Positions 25,944 through 35,108 of a DNA stretch of 64,000 nt are shown in pieces. A model generated the notes under the pieces. That model made no database searches and was not told where the DNA came from. It saw only the letters and a program-made list of their open reading frames with translations. Origin of the DNA: DYMC01 sp035406705 (lineage in GTDB: Bacteria > Verrucomicrobiota > Lentisphaeria > Victivallales > GWF2-50-93); the NCBI GenBank assembly GCA_964426675.1, contig CAYRRM010000007.1:27428-91427 (forward strand), in the 5' to 3' direction. The position numbers and the translations under genes were made by a program. Every line of letters begins with the position of its first letter. Position 1 is the first letter of the stretch.

Positions 25944-28265
25944 TTAATATTTTTCAAGTAGTTCTATGACTTTTCTGTAAATATGCGGATAATCAGCTAT
26001 AGCTTTTGAATAACATACTTTAGCTTTTATTTTTAATCCGTCCAGTTTAAATTTTTCTGCAAGAACAAGATAAAAAACATTTTCAAGTTCATGGCTGACA
26101 CGATAGATTTGTCTTCTTGCGTCTTCAGGATCTGTTTTTGATAACATTACAGATGTAATTAATTCATAAGAACTGTTGTATTTATTTTTTTCTCTGAATG
26201 TTTGAGCCAATTCTTCCCATCCTTCTTTTTTTGCAACCCATAAGATGAAAACTTTCCAGAACTCAGGAAACTTTTCAGGAGGAGTTGGGAGAAGAAGAAT
26301 ATCTTTAAATTTCCCTTTTGCCAGAAGATAAGCTATATATAAATCGCGTATTTCTTGTGGAAAATACTCATTGAAATATTTTTCGGGATTATTCCAATAT
26401 ATGATATCGTGCCTTACTTTCCAATAGAGAACATCTTTATTACCGTTACGTTCCATTTCAGATATTATTTCATTGGAGAATGCTCCATCATTTAATTGCT
26501 GAGCATATTCAATAATTTGATTATTTATATCTGGATACTGTATGGATTTAAGGTAGTTTTTAAACTCTATAATAAATTCCTTTTTTCTATTGTTGTAAAA
26601 CTTAGATAGGAAGAGGCTTCGATGTATTTCAAAATCCTTCGGTTTTAATCTTGATGCATCTGTTAAGTATTTTTCCGCTTCAGTGTATCGGCGATGCGCA
26701 ATGAGACAATTTCCAAGATCATACAATGCTTCGGGAAAATTATTTTTCTTAGAGATGACATCTTTATAATATTTTATTGATTCTTCGAGAGGATCCAAAC
26801 TTTTTGCGTAAAAATATTCGAAAATTATATTATCTGGATTTTTTGCCCAAAATTCTGAAAATATTTCTGCAGCTAATGCGTTTTTTCCGTTTTTTACGAG
26901 GAGAAAATATATCTTTTGTATCAAGAGGAAATTATCTTTTTTACTTGAAATTATTGTTTCTATCTTATCTTTTAAAATTACGTCGCCAGAAGAGTCAAGA
27001 TTAAGTTCAATAAAAAGAATACTATCATTATCATCAAGAGAAACCGGATCTATAGCTTTAGATTTTTCAAGAGCCATATCCTTTCTACCAGCCTTTAGAA
27101 GTTCCTTTACCAGTAGAATAAGCATTCTACTTACAATATACTGATCCTTCTCAAATACTGATATTGCGGTATTTATTATCGCATTTTTTTCTATCGGATC
27201 ATCTTCTATGGATACAGCTTTTTCGAAACTTTTTGGATCTAAAAACTTTTTGCCTGTATAAACATATATTTCGCGAGCCTTCTTTTTCTCATTTTTTTGC
27301 GCAAGTAACGCCGCATAATCAGTCAATTCAATTTGCGATAATTCCGACTTACTTGTTTTATCATATAGCTGTGTTGCCAACTCTCTATTTCCATTTTTCA
27401 ATGCTATTTTTGCTGCAATTTTTAATAATTCTTGATCTTCTGGAAACTTTTTTAATCCTTTTTCAGCAAAATCTGCGGCCTGGGATAATTTATCCTGTGA
27501 TAGTAGGATTTTACATAATTGAACAAAAGGCTCAGGGATTTCCGTTCCTGTTGATATGGCTTTAATAAAGTGTTCTTTAGCTGATTCAATATCATGTTTT
27601 TTTAGAAATGCTCTTCCAAGCGTATTATAAATAGCTGATTTTTCAGGATATTTTTCTTTTAGCTCATTTAACCTGGCTTCGGCAGTGCTGATTTCATTCT
27701 CACTGATTAATTTTTCTGCGGATGCAATTTCTTCTTCAATTTTTCTCTTCTGCTCTTCAAGGCGAATTCGTTCCAGGTCTTCTTTTGATAGGGACTTTTT
27801 CCGCTCTACTGGCAATTGAGTTTCATCTCCTTTTTTAAGTGTTTTTACAAGAATTATAAAAATAGCAAAAAAGACAATAACAACAACAACAATAGAAGCA
27901 ACTGCTATAAATAATTTTTTATTATCTTTTTTCTTTGGGGTGGCATCCAACCACGTATCAAGATCAGAAGAAAAAATGTCTTTTGATTCCGTAACAGTAT
28001 CTGCCAGGTTGTTGTTATTATTCTCTTTTAGTTTTAAAGGAGAATCATCTATTTTTTCTTCTTTGACTGGACGTTTCTTTTGTGGAGATGAAACAGCACC
28101 TCCAAGGAGATCCACTATTGAACCACTTTTTTCTTTTTTTCCTAATACAGGAACATCATCAAAAGAAAAATCTGTGTTTTCTTTTTCATTACCCTGCTTT
28201 TCTCCTCTGCCAATTTTATTAGGGACAGATTCAAAAGAGAATTTATCTTTTTCTTTATCAGACAT
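25944..28265 (-). CDS. TPR-repeat membrane protein
   Basis: A 773-residue protein from the ATG at 28265 (an upstream in-frame start adds 19 residues that look unlike the rest). The acidic, low-complexity N-terminus (about 1-115) precedes one membrane helix (about 119-146, VASIVVVVIVFFAIFIIL). A coiled-coil and a long array of tetratricopeptide repeats make up the rest. It resembles scaffolding proteins of Gram-negative envelopes; the domain after the helix should face the periplasm. No specific role is recognised. It starts the minus-strand run that ends in lpxK. Confidence 0.75.
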   Translation of the reverse strand: MSDKEKDKFSFESVPNKIGRGEKQGNEKENTDFSFDDVPVLGKKEKSGSIVDLLGGAVSSPQKKRPVKEEKIDDSPLKLKENNNNNLADTVTESKDIFSSDLDTWLDATPKKKDNKKLFIAVASIVVVVIVFFAIFIILVKTLKKGDETQLPVERKKSLSKEDLERIRLEEQKRKIEEEIASAEKLISENEISTAEARLNELKEKYPEKSAIYNTLGRAFLKKHDIESAKEHFIKAISTGTEIPEPFVQLCKILLSQDKLSQAADFAEKGLKKFPEDQELLKIAAKIALKNGNRELATQLYDKTSKSELSQIELTDYAALLAQKNEKKKAREIYVYTGKKFLDPKSFEKAVSIEDDPIEKNAIINTAISVFEKDQYIVSRMLILLVKELLKAGRKDMALEKSKAIDPVSLDDNDSILFIELNLDSSGDVILKDKIETIISSKKDNFLLIQKIYFLLVKNGKNALAAEIFSEFWAKNPDNIIFEYFYAKSLDPLEESIKYYKDVISKKNNFPEALYDLGNCLIAHRRYTEAEKYLTDASRLKPKDFEIHRSLFLSKFYNNRKKEFIIEFKNYLKSIQYPDINNQIIEYAQQLNDGAFSNEIISEMERNGNKDVLYWKVRHDIIYWNNPEKYFNEYFPQEIRDLYIAYLLAKGKFKDILLLPTPPEKFPEFWKVFILWVAKKEGWEELAQTFREKNKYNSSYELITSVMLSKTDPEDARRQIYRVSHELENVFYLVLAEKFKLDGLKIKAKVCYSKAIADYPHIYRKVIELLEKY

Positions 28266-28549
28266 AAACACTATGATTTGTGGCAAGTTAGGATTTATAT
28301 AAATTTTGATAAAATAATGCAAGGTGTACAGATTATCAAGTGTAATTAATTTAAATTAATATAAATCTTTCTTTATAAATAAAGCATTAACAAGGGAAAA
28401 GGAAAAAATTGCTATAAAAATGCCTTATAAAATTGTAAATTGCAATTAATAGAAGCTGAAAATTGAAATTATAATTTAACAGATTGAGGATGACGATCTT
28501 GCATAAAGAAAAGACCCACAATTTTTCCAGTTCATTAATAATTTTTAAC
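28266..28549. other. Divergent intergenic region upstream of HU and the TPR gene
   Basis: Together with the promoter described separately this 358-base gap serves two divergent genes. It is very AT-rich. I see no RNA gene or clear operator. Confidence 0.4.
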
Positions 28550-28577
28550 TTGCATATCATAATACTGGCAATATAGT
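28550..28577 (+). promoter_or_regulatory. Candidate sigma70 promoter for HU-hisS
   Basis: TTGCAT (28550-28555), 16 bases, TATAGT (28572-28577), followed 46 bases later by the HU start with a strong GAGGAGAGG ribosome site. Placement is tentative in such AT-rich sequence. Confidence 0.4.
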
Positions 28578-28623
28578 TATTATGATTAATAAAAAATTAA
28601 TAAAAAATGAGGAGAGGTAAAAA

Positions 28624-28953
28624 ATGAGAAAAAGAGATTTTGTCGTAAAGATCGCTGGGGAATTAGGACTAAATCAACTTGATGTAACAAATGTCGTTCA
28701 GCGTTTTCTTGAACTTCTAATTGATGAATTTACTGCTGGAAGAGGAGTAGAATTAAGAAATTTTGGAGTATTTGAAATAAAGTTAAGAAAATCAAGAGTT
28801 GGAAGAAATCCGAATAAACCCCAGGATGAGGTTATTATTCCTGAAAGATATGTTATAAAATTCCGTCCGGGAAAAGAATTAAAAGCAAAGATAGAACAAC
28901 TCGATTTACATAAAAATAAAAAAAATATAAAGAAGTCTATTAGCAAAAAGTAA
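28624..28953 (+). CDS. HU/IHF-family DNA-binding protein
   Basis: A 109-residue histone-like protein. The two N-terminal helices, the VELRNFGVFEIKLRKSR arm start and the GRNPNKPQDEVIIPERYVIKFRPGKELK arm (read as the DNA-bending beta ribbon with its proline in the RNP turn) are present. The last 20 residues form a Lys-rich tail beyond the usual 90-95 residues of HU. It would bend and compact DNA as a dimer. It is 27 bases upstream of hisS. Whether it is an HU or an IHF-like site-specific subunit is not clear. Confidence 0.9.
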   Translation: MRKRDFVVKIAGELGLNQLDVTNVVQRFLELLIDEFTAGRGVELRNFGVFEIKLRKSRVGRNPNKPQDEVIIPERYVIKFRPGKELKAKIEQLDLHKNKKNIKKSISKK

Positions 28954-28980
28954 ATAATATTTGTTACTTCAGTTTATCTA

Positions 28981-30240
28981 ATGGGAATTTTTAACCCTCC
29001 TCCAGGTACAGAAGATATACTTCCTTCTGATATATCTATCTGGCAATATATAGAAAAAACAGCCTTAAAAGTTTTCTCACTTTATGGTTACAAAGAAATT
29101 CGTACCCCTATCTTTGAATATACTGAGTTATTTTCTAAAGGGATAGGAGAACAGACAGATGTTGTTCAGAAGGAGATGTATACTTTCGAAGATAAAGGAG
29201 GCAGAAGCCTTACATTGCGCCCAGAAGGAACTGCCGGCATTATAAGAGCCCTCGCTGATCTTGCCCAACAGGGAATGAAGCCAAGAGTTTTTTACATTGG
29301 TCCCATGTTTAGAGGAGAAAGACCAGCTGCAGGACGAAAAAGACAATTTCATCAGATTGGGATAGAGAACATATCATCTCCTTCTCCCGAACTTGATGCT
29401 GAGTGTATAATAATGCTTATGCATTTTCTGGATTCTCTTGGAATAAAAGGGGCAAAACTAAAAATAAACACCAGAGGAACGCCAGAAGATATCACTACGG
29501 CTGCTGAAAATTTAAAAAATGATCTTTTTACTAAACGAAATCTTTTTTGTGACGATTGTAAAAAACGGATTGACAGAAATATATGGAGAGTTCTCGATTG
29601 CAAAAATCCTGAATGTATTAAACATTTATCAGGCATTTCTCCAGATAAATATTTTTCAGAAAAAAGCCTGGATTATCTGGAAAAAGTTTTTCAAATATTA
29701 AGAGAAAACGAAATCAAATTCGAAAAAGATTCAAAGCTTGTTCGTGGACTTGATTACTACATTCATACCGTTTTTGAGGTAACTCATGAAGGACTTGGAG
29801 CTCAAAATGCAATAGCAGGTGGGGGGCGTTATCAAATTTTCCCACCCGGAGCTAAAAAACCTATCCATGGTGTAGGCTTTGCATGTGGAATGGAACGATT
29901 AATAATTGCCATGCAAGCAGAGAAAATAAATAAAATTACACCTGTTAAACCAACTATATTTATTGTATCACTCGGAGAAAGTTCAAAAATAATGAATTTA
30001 AAACTCTCTCAGGCCCTCAGAAAAAATGGAATCGCAGTAATTACTGATTTTGAAAATAAAAGTATGAAAGCTGCGATGCGCGCAGCAAATAAATCTGGTG
30101 CTGATTTTACGGTAATCAGAGGAGACAATGAAATAGAACGCAACACAATAATATTGAAAAATATGATAGATGGCACACAATATGAGGTAATTCCAGAAAA
30201 TCTAATATCTCATATAAGAGATTTAACTCAAAAAAATTAA
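28981..30240 (+). CDS. hisS: Histidyl-tRNA synthetase
   Basis: A 419-residue class II synthetase that charges tRNA-His. Motif 2 (MFRGERPAAGRKRQFHQIGIE, shown in part) and the histidine-specific RGLDYYIHTVFEV are clear, as is the GGGRYQ block. The C-terminal anticodon-binding domain starts near residue 325. It shares a strand and likely a transcript with the HU gene. Confidence 0.95.
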   Translation: MGIFNPPPGTEDILPSDISIWQYIEKTALKVFSLYGYKEIRTPIFEYTELFSKGIGEQTDVVQKEMYTFEDKGGRSLTLRPEGTAGIIRALADLAQQGMKPRVFYIGPMFRGERPAAGRKRQFHQIGIENISSPSPELDAECIIMLMHFLDSLGIKGAKLKINTRGTPEDITTAAENLKNDLFTKRNLFCDDCKKRIDRNIWRVLDCKNPECIKHLSGISPDKYFSEKSLDYLEKVFQILRENEIKFEKDSKLVRGLDYYIHTVFEVTHEGLGAQNAIAGGGRYQIFPPGAKKPIHGVGFACGMERLIIAMQAEKINKITPVKPTIFIVSLGESSKIMNLKLSQALRKNGIAVITDFENKSMKAAMRAANKSGADFTVIRGDNEIERNTIILKNMIDGTQYEVIPENLISHIRDLTQKN

Positions 30241-30268
30241 AAAAAATAATAATCTCCTCTTACACTTT

Positions 30269-31513
30269 TCACAACCTCAACGACTCGACTGCAAGTCTTG
30301 CACTTGAAAATGCCCATTGCAAATTATAGCCCCCACATTTACCCTGTAAGTCCAATATTTCGCCTGTAAAAAATAAACCTCTAATTATTCTACTTTCAAG
30401 TGTTTTAGGGTTTACTTCTTTCAAAGAGATGCCACCTTTTGTAAGCATCGCCCTTTTGAAACCTGCAGTATCGTATATTTTTATTGAAGTCTCAAAAAGA
30501 TTTTTGAGTAAAATATTCTGCCTATTCAAATCCAGTTGAGAGAATTCAACATCTAATATTGTTGAATTTCTACAAATAACTTCAGCCAAAGAAGATGGAA
30601 ATAGATTTGCAATAAGAGATAAAACCTTTTTCTTTCCCGCTTTTTGCCTCCATTCCATGAATTTCGCAATCATTTCTCCCTGAGTAAATTTCGGTAGGAA
30701 ATTCAGCAATAGCCTCGTTTCTCCATTTCTATCGAGAAGCTCTGCTACTTCACCTGAAATATCAAGAACTACAGGTCCTGAAATTCCATTGTGTGTAAAT
30801 AAAAATTCACCTCTTTCTCTTATTGCCTTATTATTTGCAACTCTGATTTCTAAGTCTTTCACTGAGACTCCAGCAAGACTACAAGGCCATTTTTCCTGAC
30901 AATAAAGCTCTACAAGCGCAGGTAATGGACGTATTATGCTGTGTCCTGCGAATTTCGCAAGCTTGTATCCATCACCATCTGAGCCTGTTTGTGGATAACT
31001 CATTCCACCAGTAGAAATGATAAGGTTTTTACATTTAAAAGTCGCATTAACTGTCTTTACTCCAACTATTGTATTCTTTGAAATAAGAAGTTCTCTTACA
31101 GGGGATGAAGTTAGTATATGAACTGAGTGGTTCTTGCATTCGGAAATAAGAGCATTTACTATATCAGTGGCAATATTACTGAGAGGGAAAATATGAAATT
31201 TATCTGGTGAATAGAGGGGAACTGATAATTCTGCAAAGAATTTCTTAACTGACTCATTGTTAAAACATCTGAAAGCAGGAGCTGTAAAACGACCATATTT
31301 TCCAAATGCGTTATAGAATTCCTCTTCCGAAGCATTATTAGTAAGATTACAGCGCCCACCACCTGTTAACAAAAGTTTTTTGGCTGGACAATTCATTTTT
31401 TCCAATAAAAGGACTTTTAATTTTTTTCTACCAGCAAAAAGTCCAGCTACGAGGCCAGATGCTCCAGCACCTACTATAATTACATCATATAGATATTCTT
31501 TATCTTGATCCAT
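30269..31513 (-). CDS. YhiN/HI0933-family flavoprotein
   Basis: A 414-residue FAD protein with the dinucleotide motif VGAGASGLVAGLFAGRK (13-29), the family block KLLLTGGGRCNLTNN and the C-terminal FTGEILDLQGKCGGYNLQWAFSSA that closes the FAD site. Family members are flavoprotein oxidoreductases; some have been linked to bile-acid or quinone-type reductions, but the general function is unsettled. It lies 61 bases downstream of the sensor kinase gene on the same strand. One iterated element encodes LAKFAGHS. Confidence 0.85.
   Translation of the reverse strand: MDQDKEYLYDVIIVGAGASGLVAGLFAGRKKLKVLLLEKMNCPAKKLLLTGGGRCNLTNNASEEEFYNAFGKYGRFTAPAFRCFNNESVKKFFAELSVPLYSPDKFHIFPLSNIATDIVNALISECKNHSVHILTSSPVRELLISKNTIVGVKTVNATFKCKNLIISTGGMSYPQTGSDGDGYKLAKFAGHSIIRPLPALVELYCQEKWPCSLAGVSVKDLEIRVANNKAIRERGEFLFTHNGISGPVVLDISGEVAELLDRNGETRLLLNFLPKFTQGEMIAKFMEWRQKAGKKKVLSLIANLFPSSLAEVICRNSTILDVEFSQLDLNRQNILLKNLFETSIKIYDTAGFKRAMLTKGGISLKEVNPKTLESRIIRGLFFTGEILDLQGKCGGYNLQWAFSSARLAVESLRL
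30947..30959 (-). repeat. Iterated element copy 9
   Basis: N is T. In the YhiN flavoprotein gene, sense, encoding LAKFAG. Confidence 0.9.
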
Positions 31514-31574
31514 TGATTAAAAATATATGAGGGAAATTATAAGATAATAGCTGTCATCTATTTAGGAGGAGATG

Positions 31575-33284
31575 TCACTTAAATATTCTTTTGAGTGTTC
31601 GGGTTGATGTTGATGACTCATCAGAACCAACCGGTATAGAAAATGTCATTGTACAACCTTTCCCTGGTTCACCTGTCGCATAAATAGTTCCACCATGAGC
31701 TTCGACTATTTTTTTTGAGACAGCAAGACCTAGTCCGCTTCCTCCCATTCCTTTTGTAGTTTTAAACATATCGAAGAGGGTTGCGGCTTTTTCCTGCTCG
31801 ATTCCAATTCCATTATCAGATATTGATATAATGATGTGATCCCGAGTCGGATTAAATCTTGCGTTTATAGATATATGCCCAGGAGGTTCTGCTCCATTCT
31901 TTTCGATTCTCTCTATAACAGCTTGTTCAGCATTTGTGAGAAGATTCAAGATAACCCTGTGTATACCTTTTTCATCTATTTCAGCACATAAAGGAATTCC
32001 AGTTGGGTCAAGAGATGCTGAAATAGTAATATTTTGAGGTTTTAATTGAACAGCCATTGTTTCAACAAGTTCATTTATTATTTCGCTCAGATCAACAAGC
32101 TTCAGATTGAGTTTTTGATCCGTTGTAAGGTTTAAGAGATCTAAAGCAAGATTTCCAAGGCGTCTATGATTCTTGCTTAGTATTGCAAGAGCCTCATTAG
32201 CCAGATTTATATCATTTTCTTCAATCCCCATTTTCAATAGATTAAGACTTCCATCAAGACCGGCAATTATATTTTTAATACAGTGAGAAAGACTCGCTGC
32301 TGTAGTTCCTGTGGCTACAAGTCTTTCATTTTTAAGATTAAATTCAATAAGCCGAACATTTTCCAGAGCCATACCTGCAATATGCCCCATGACAGTAAGA
32401 ATTCTGAGGTCATTTTCGTTATATTGTTTCTCTGCGCTAGTAAGGGTCACATATATCATCCCATTTAGCTGTTGTTTTCCAAACATAGGTACACACATAA
32501 TACTCATAGTTGGAGCAATTACACCTTCAGAAGCGGCCTTAAACGGATCTCCAATCCTATTTCCCGTTGAAAGAACAGCCTCATGATTTTCCTGAACAAA
32601 GTCAATAATATTTCTATTTATTGATTCAAGATTAATATCTTCAAGTTCTTCATCTTTCTTCCTGCCTGCAACAGGTGTAAAACGCCCATTATCCACATCG
32701 TATACAAGCAGATAAACCTCATCAGAGTTAATGGCAGTCATTACGGCCTTAGTAATCCTTGGATAGAGTTCATTCTCTTTGAAAATAGAGCTTATCTGAT
32801 TTTGAAATTTGTATATAAGAGAAAGTCTCTTATTTTCCTCTTCTATCATCTTAAGCATTTCTTTCTGATATTCTGTCGGGTGAGCAGGTTGAGCTGGAGC
32901 AAGTGTCTCTGGTTGTATTCTATATGTAACAAGAGGCATACTTACTGATTGTGTATCATCTCTTGTAAACATATTAAAAAGTTCGAAGATAGAATTTCCT
33001 ATCCTGATAGATGTTCTTAAAGGAAGAATAGACTTTTTTGTTAATTTTCTTCCCATCATCCAGGTTCCATTAGTGCTATTGAGATCTTCAACGTACCAAT
33101 TCCCACTTTCCCATGTAAGTTTACAATGGATCCTTGAGACGAGCTGATCGTGAATCTGTATATCAGATTCCTGGCCTCTACCAAAAGTTATTTCTTTCTT
33201 TGTGGCTTTAAATTCAGTCCCTTTCATAGAACCGCCTATAACCTTTATAAGCGTATCACTAAAATCCCTTAATCTATCGGCCAT
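31575..33284 (-). CDS. FHA-GAF sensor histidine kinase
   Basis: A 569-residue soluble signalling protein. The FHA domain (about 10-110) shows FGRGQESDIQI, SRIHCKL and LNSTNGTW, the phosphothreonine-binding residues. A GAF domain follows (about 165-315). The HisKA region has its likely phospho-acceptor in ASLSHCIKN (about His333), and the ATPase domain shows DNGIGIEQEK and GSGLGLAVSKKIVEAHGG. There is no membrane segment, so it senses cytoplasmic signals, probably phosphoproteins through FHA. No response regulator or Ser/Thr kinase is nearby. It is 16 bases after the ATP-cone gene. Confidence 0.9.
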   Translation of the reverse strand: MADRLRDFSDTLIKVIGGSMKGTEFKATKKEITFGRGQESDIQIHDQLVSRIHCKLTWESGNWYVEDLNSTNGTWMMGRKLTKKSILPLRTSIRIGNSIFELFNMFTRDDTQSVSMPLVTYRIQPETLAPAQPAHPTEYQKEMLKMIEEENKRLSLIYKFQNQISSIFKENELYPRITKAVMTAINSDEVYLLVYDVDNGRFTPVAGRKKDEELEDINLESINRNIIDFVQENHEAVLSTGNRIGDPFKAASEGVIAPTMSIMCVPMFGKQQLNGMIYVTLTSAEKQYNENDLRILTVMGHIAGMALENVRLIEFNLKNERLVATGTTAASLSHCIKNIIAGLDGSLNLLKMGIEENDINLANEALAILSKNHRRLGNLALDLLNLTTDQKLNLKLVDLSEIINELVETMAVQLKPQNITISASLDPTGIPLCAEIDEKGIHRVILNLLTNAEQAVIERIEKNGAEPPGHISINARFNPTRDHIIISISDNGIGIEQEKAATLFDMFKTTKGMGGSGLGLAVSKKIVEAHGGTIYATGEPGKGCTMTFSIPVGSDESSTSTRTLKRIFK

Positions 33285-33300
33285 TTTGAGAGCTCCTCTT

Positions 33301-34251
33301 TTATTTTATGATAAGCTCGCCACTAATAAAATCCTTAAGCGAGTTGCATATTTCTCTTACAATTCTATCATCCCCTGAATCTGATAACAAATATTCTCTC
33401 GCAAATTCAATTGAATCGGTAAGCCTCATAATTAAAGGCAAATGCTTTTCTTTTTGATTTCTCTGTCGGAGCAAAATCTCAAATACTTCAAAAGAGTCAT
33501 TAATCAGTGTTGCTATCTCAGACAAATGTGGCATGATTGCCAACTCTGTAACTGGAGGATTAAGTCCTTTTAGTTCTGCGAATTTCGCAAAACTAAATGA
33601 GAACTTAAGAGCGGGAAACAGAACACTTACTGGATGAAAATGAATCACTCCATTCTCTATCCAACCAAGCAATTCAGGAACTCTGGAAATTATAGTTTCA
33701 GTAAGCTCCTCTTTTGAAATAATGAGTGCCACAGACTGTGTCTTTCGTGATTCTACAGTAAGAGATGAATAATTCTTATGAAAATGTTTTGCTAATGCAA
33801 TTAAAAGTTCATCTTCAGGATTTTTTATTCCAAGACGAGATAAAGCTGAATTCAATAATTCAACTATATTTTCAAGATGGCGATAGTCATCCCCAAAAAG
33901 ACCACTGCTCTTGAGAAAAGAAAATAACCCCTCATTGCTAAAATCAAAATTACCGGCGTTCTTAAGCCCACAGTTTCTTTTGAGGCGAAGAGCTACATTA
34001 GAATAACCTGTTTCTTCAAGAATACGTGAAGTAAATAGCAAAATTTCTTCCTTCGAGAATTCTGTTTTATGCCCTGCTTCTAAAATTAAGTATTCAACAG
34101 AAAGAGCAATATCTTCGGAAAGCCAATTATCATCAATCCCACATTGTATACATGCGTGATATATATGTGACTGCAATTCTTCCGGTTTAAAAGGTTCTCT
34201 GGAACCATCTTCAGTACTTATAAAAACTTGTTTTCTTGCCGGGCTTATCAT
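33301..34251 (-). CDS. ATP-cone domain protein next to NrdR
   Basis: A 316-residue protein with an N-terminal ATP-cone-like domain (about 8-95: VFISTEDGSREPFKPEELQ, then TEFSKEEILLFTSRILEETG and NVALRLKR). The remaining 220 residues are helical and not recognised. ATP-cones sense ATP/dATP in ribonucleotide reductases and NrdR. It lies 10 bases after nrdR, so a role in nucleotide-responsive control is a fair inference. It has no zinc ribbon and no reductase barrel. An iterated element encodes FAKFAELKG. Confidence 0.6.
   Translation of the reverse strand: MISPARKQVFISTEDGSREPFKPEELQSHIYHACIQCGIDDNWLSEDIALSVEYLILEAGHKTEFSKEEILLFTSRILEETGYSNVALRLKRNCGLKNAGNFDFSNEGLFSFLKSSGLFGDDYRHLENIVELLNSALSRLGIKNPEDELLIALAKHFHKNYSSLTVESRKTQSVALIISKEELTETIISRVPELLGWIENGVIHFHPVSVLFPALKFSFSFAKFAELKGLNPPVTELAIMPHLSEIATLINDSFEVFEILLRQRNQKEKHLPLIMRLTDSIEFAREYLLSDSGDDRIVREICNSLKDFISGELIIK
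33577..33589 (-). repeat. Iterated element copy 10
   Basis: N is T. In the ATP-cone gene, sense, encoding FAKFAE. Confidence 0.9.
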
Positions 34252-34261
34252 AAAAATATTT

Positions 34262-34717
34262 TTAACTGTCCTCTTCTATTTTTTTTATTTCCGAGATAAA
34301 CTCATCCACATCTTTAAATCTTCGATAAACTGAAGCAAAACGCACATATGCAACTTCATCAACTTTGGCCAGTGCATTCATTACCCTCTTGCCAATTTCC
34401 TTACTGGGAACTTCTTTATCATAATCTTTTTCTATTTCACTTACTATGCTATCAACCAATTTATCAATATCATCATCGCCTATTGGCCGCTTCCAGCAGG
34501 CCCTTTCTATTCCAGAACGCAGTTTTGCCCTGTCAAAGTCCTCAAGAACACCATTCCTTTTTAAAACTTTTAACTCTTCTCTTGTAATCGTTTCATAAGT
34601 GGTAAAACGATGTCCGCAATTTAAGCATTCTCTGCGCCGCCGTATGCCAGCCCCATCCTGTATTTCTCTGCTGTCAACTACTTTATCATCTGTAGACTGA
34701 CAATGTGGACAAAGCAT
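34262..34717 (-). CDS. nrdR: NrdR transcriptional repressor
   Basis: A 151-residue protein of normal length. The zinc ribbon starts MLCPHCQS and closes with CLNCGHRF; an ATP-cone follows (VLKRNGVLEDFDRAKLRSGIERAC). NrdR binds ATP/dATP and represses ribonucleotide reductase genes at NrdR boxes. No ribonucleotide reductase is in the window. It heads a minus-strand group with the ATP-cone protein and the sensor kinase. Confidence 0.95.
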   Translation of the reverse strand: MLCPHCQSTDDKVVDSREIQDGAGIRRRRECLNCGHRFTTYETITREELKVLKRNGVLEDFDRAKLRSGIERACWKRPIGDDDIDKLVDSIVSEIEKDYDKEVPSKEIGKRVMNALAKVDEVAYVRFASVYRRFKDVDEFISEIKKIEEDS

Positions 34718-34801
34718 AATTTCACCTAAAGATATTCAATATTGAAAAATAGCATTAGAAAGATAATTTTCAATAAAAAGGTCTTTTAAATATAAAAAAT
34801 T

Positions 34802-35080
34802 CTAACGTATAGTAAAATTTTTTATAGTTTCATCAAATTTTACAGGAGTTATTTCAATTGAATCAACTTTTGCGTAGGGTGGCCCTATCTTTAACCCTTG
34901 TATCATTAGTTCTACTTCGTCAAAACTTCCCTGAATAAGCGCCTCTACCTCGCCTGAACAAAGATTTCTAACGTAACCTGTAATGCTCTTATATTTAGAA
35001 CTCATATCAAGAGTAAACCAGCGAAATCCTACCCCAGTCACTTTGCCTTTTATTCTAATTAGACACGCTTTTTTTTCCAT
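34802..35080 (-). CDS. acyP: Acylphosphatase
   Basis: A 92-residue acylphosphatase with the catalytic Arg in GVGFRWF (Arg20) and Asn in GYVRNL (Asn39), both at the expected spacing. It hydrolyses carboxyl-phosphate bonds such as acetyl phosphate. It lies between NrdR and a glycosyltransferase on the same strand with no visible functional link. Confidence 0.9.
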   Translation of the reverse strand: MEKKACLIRIKGKVTGVGFRWFTLDMSSKYKSITGYVRNLCSGEVEALIQGSFDEVELMIQGLKIGPPYAKVDSIEITPVKFDETIKNFTIR

Positions 35081-35108
35081 ATTTTATATTCTATCTCACT
35101 TTGTTTAA

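Noticed and set aside
27164..27565. Open frame opposite the TPR membrane protein gene
   Set aside because: A shadow of the TPR coding sequence, rich in Phe and Leu from antisense codons.
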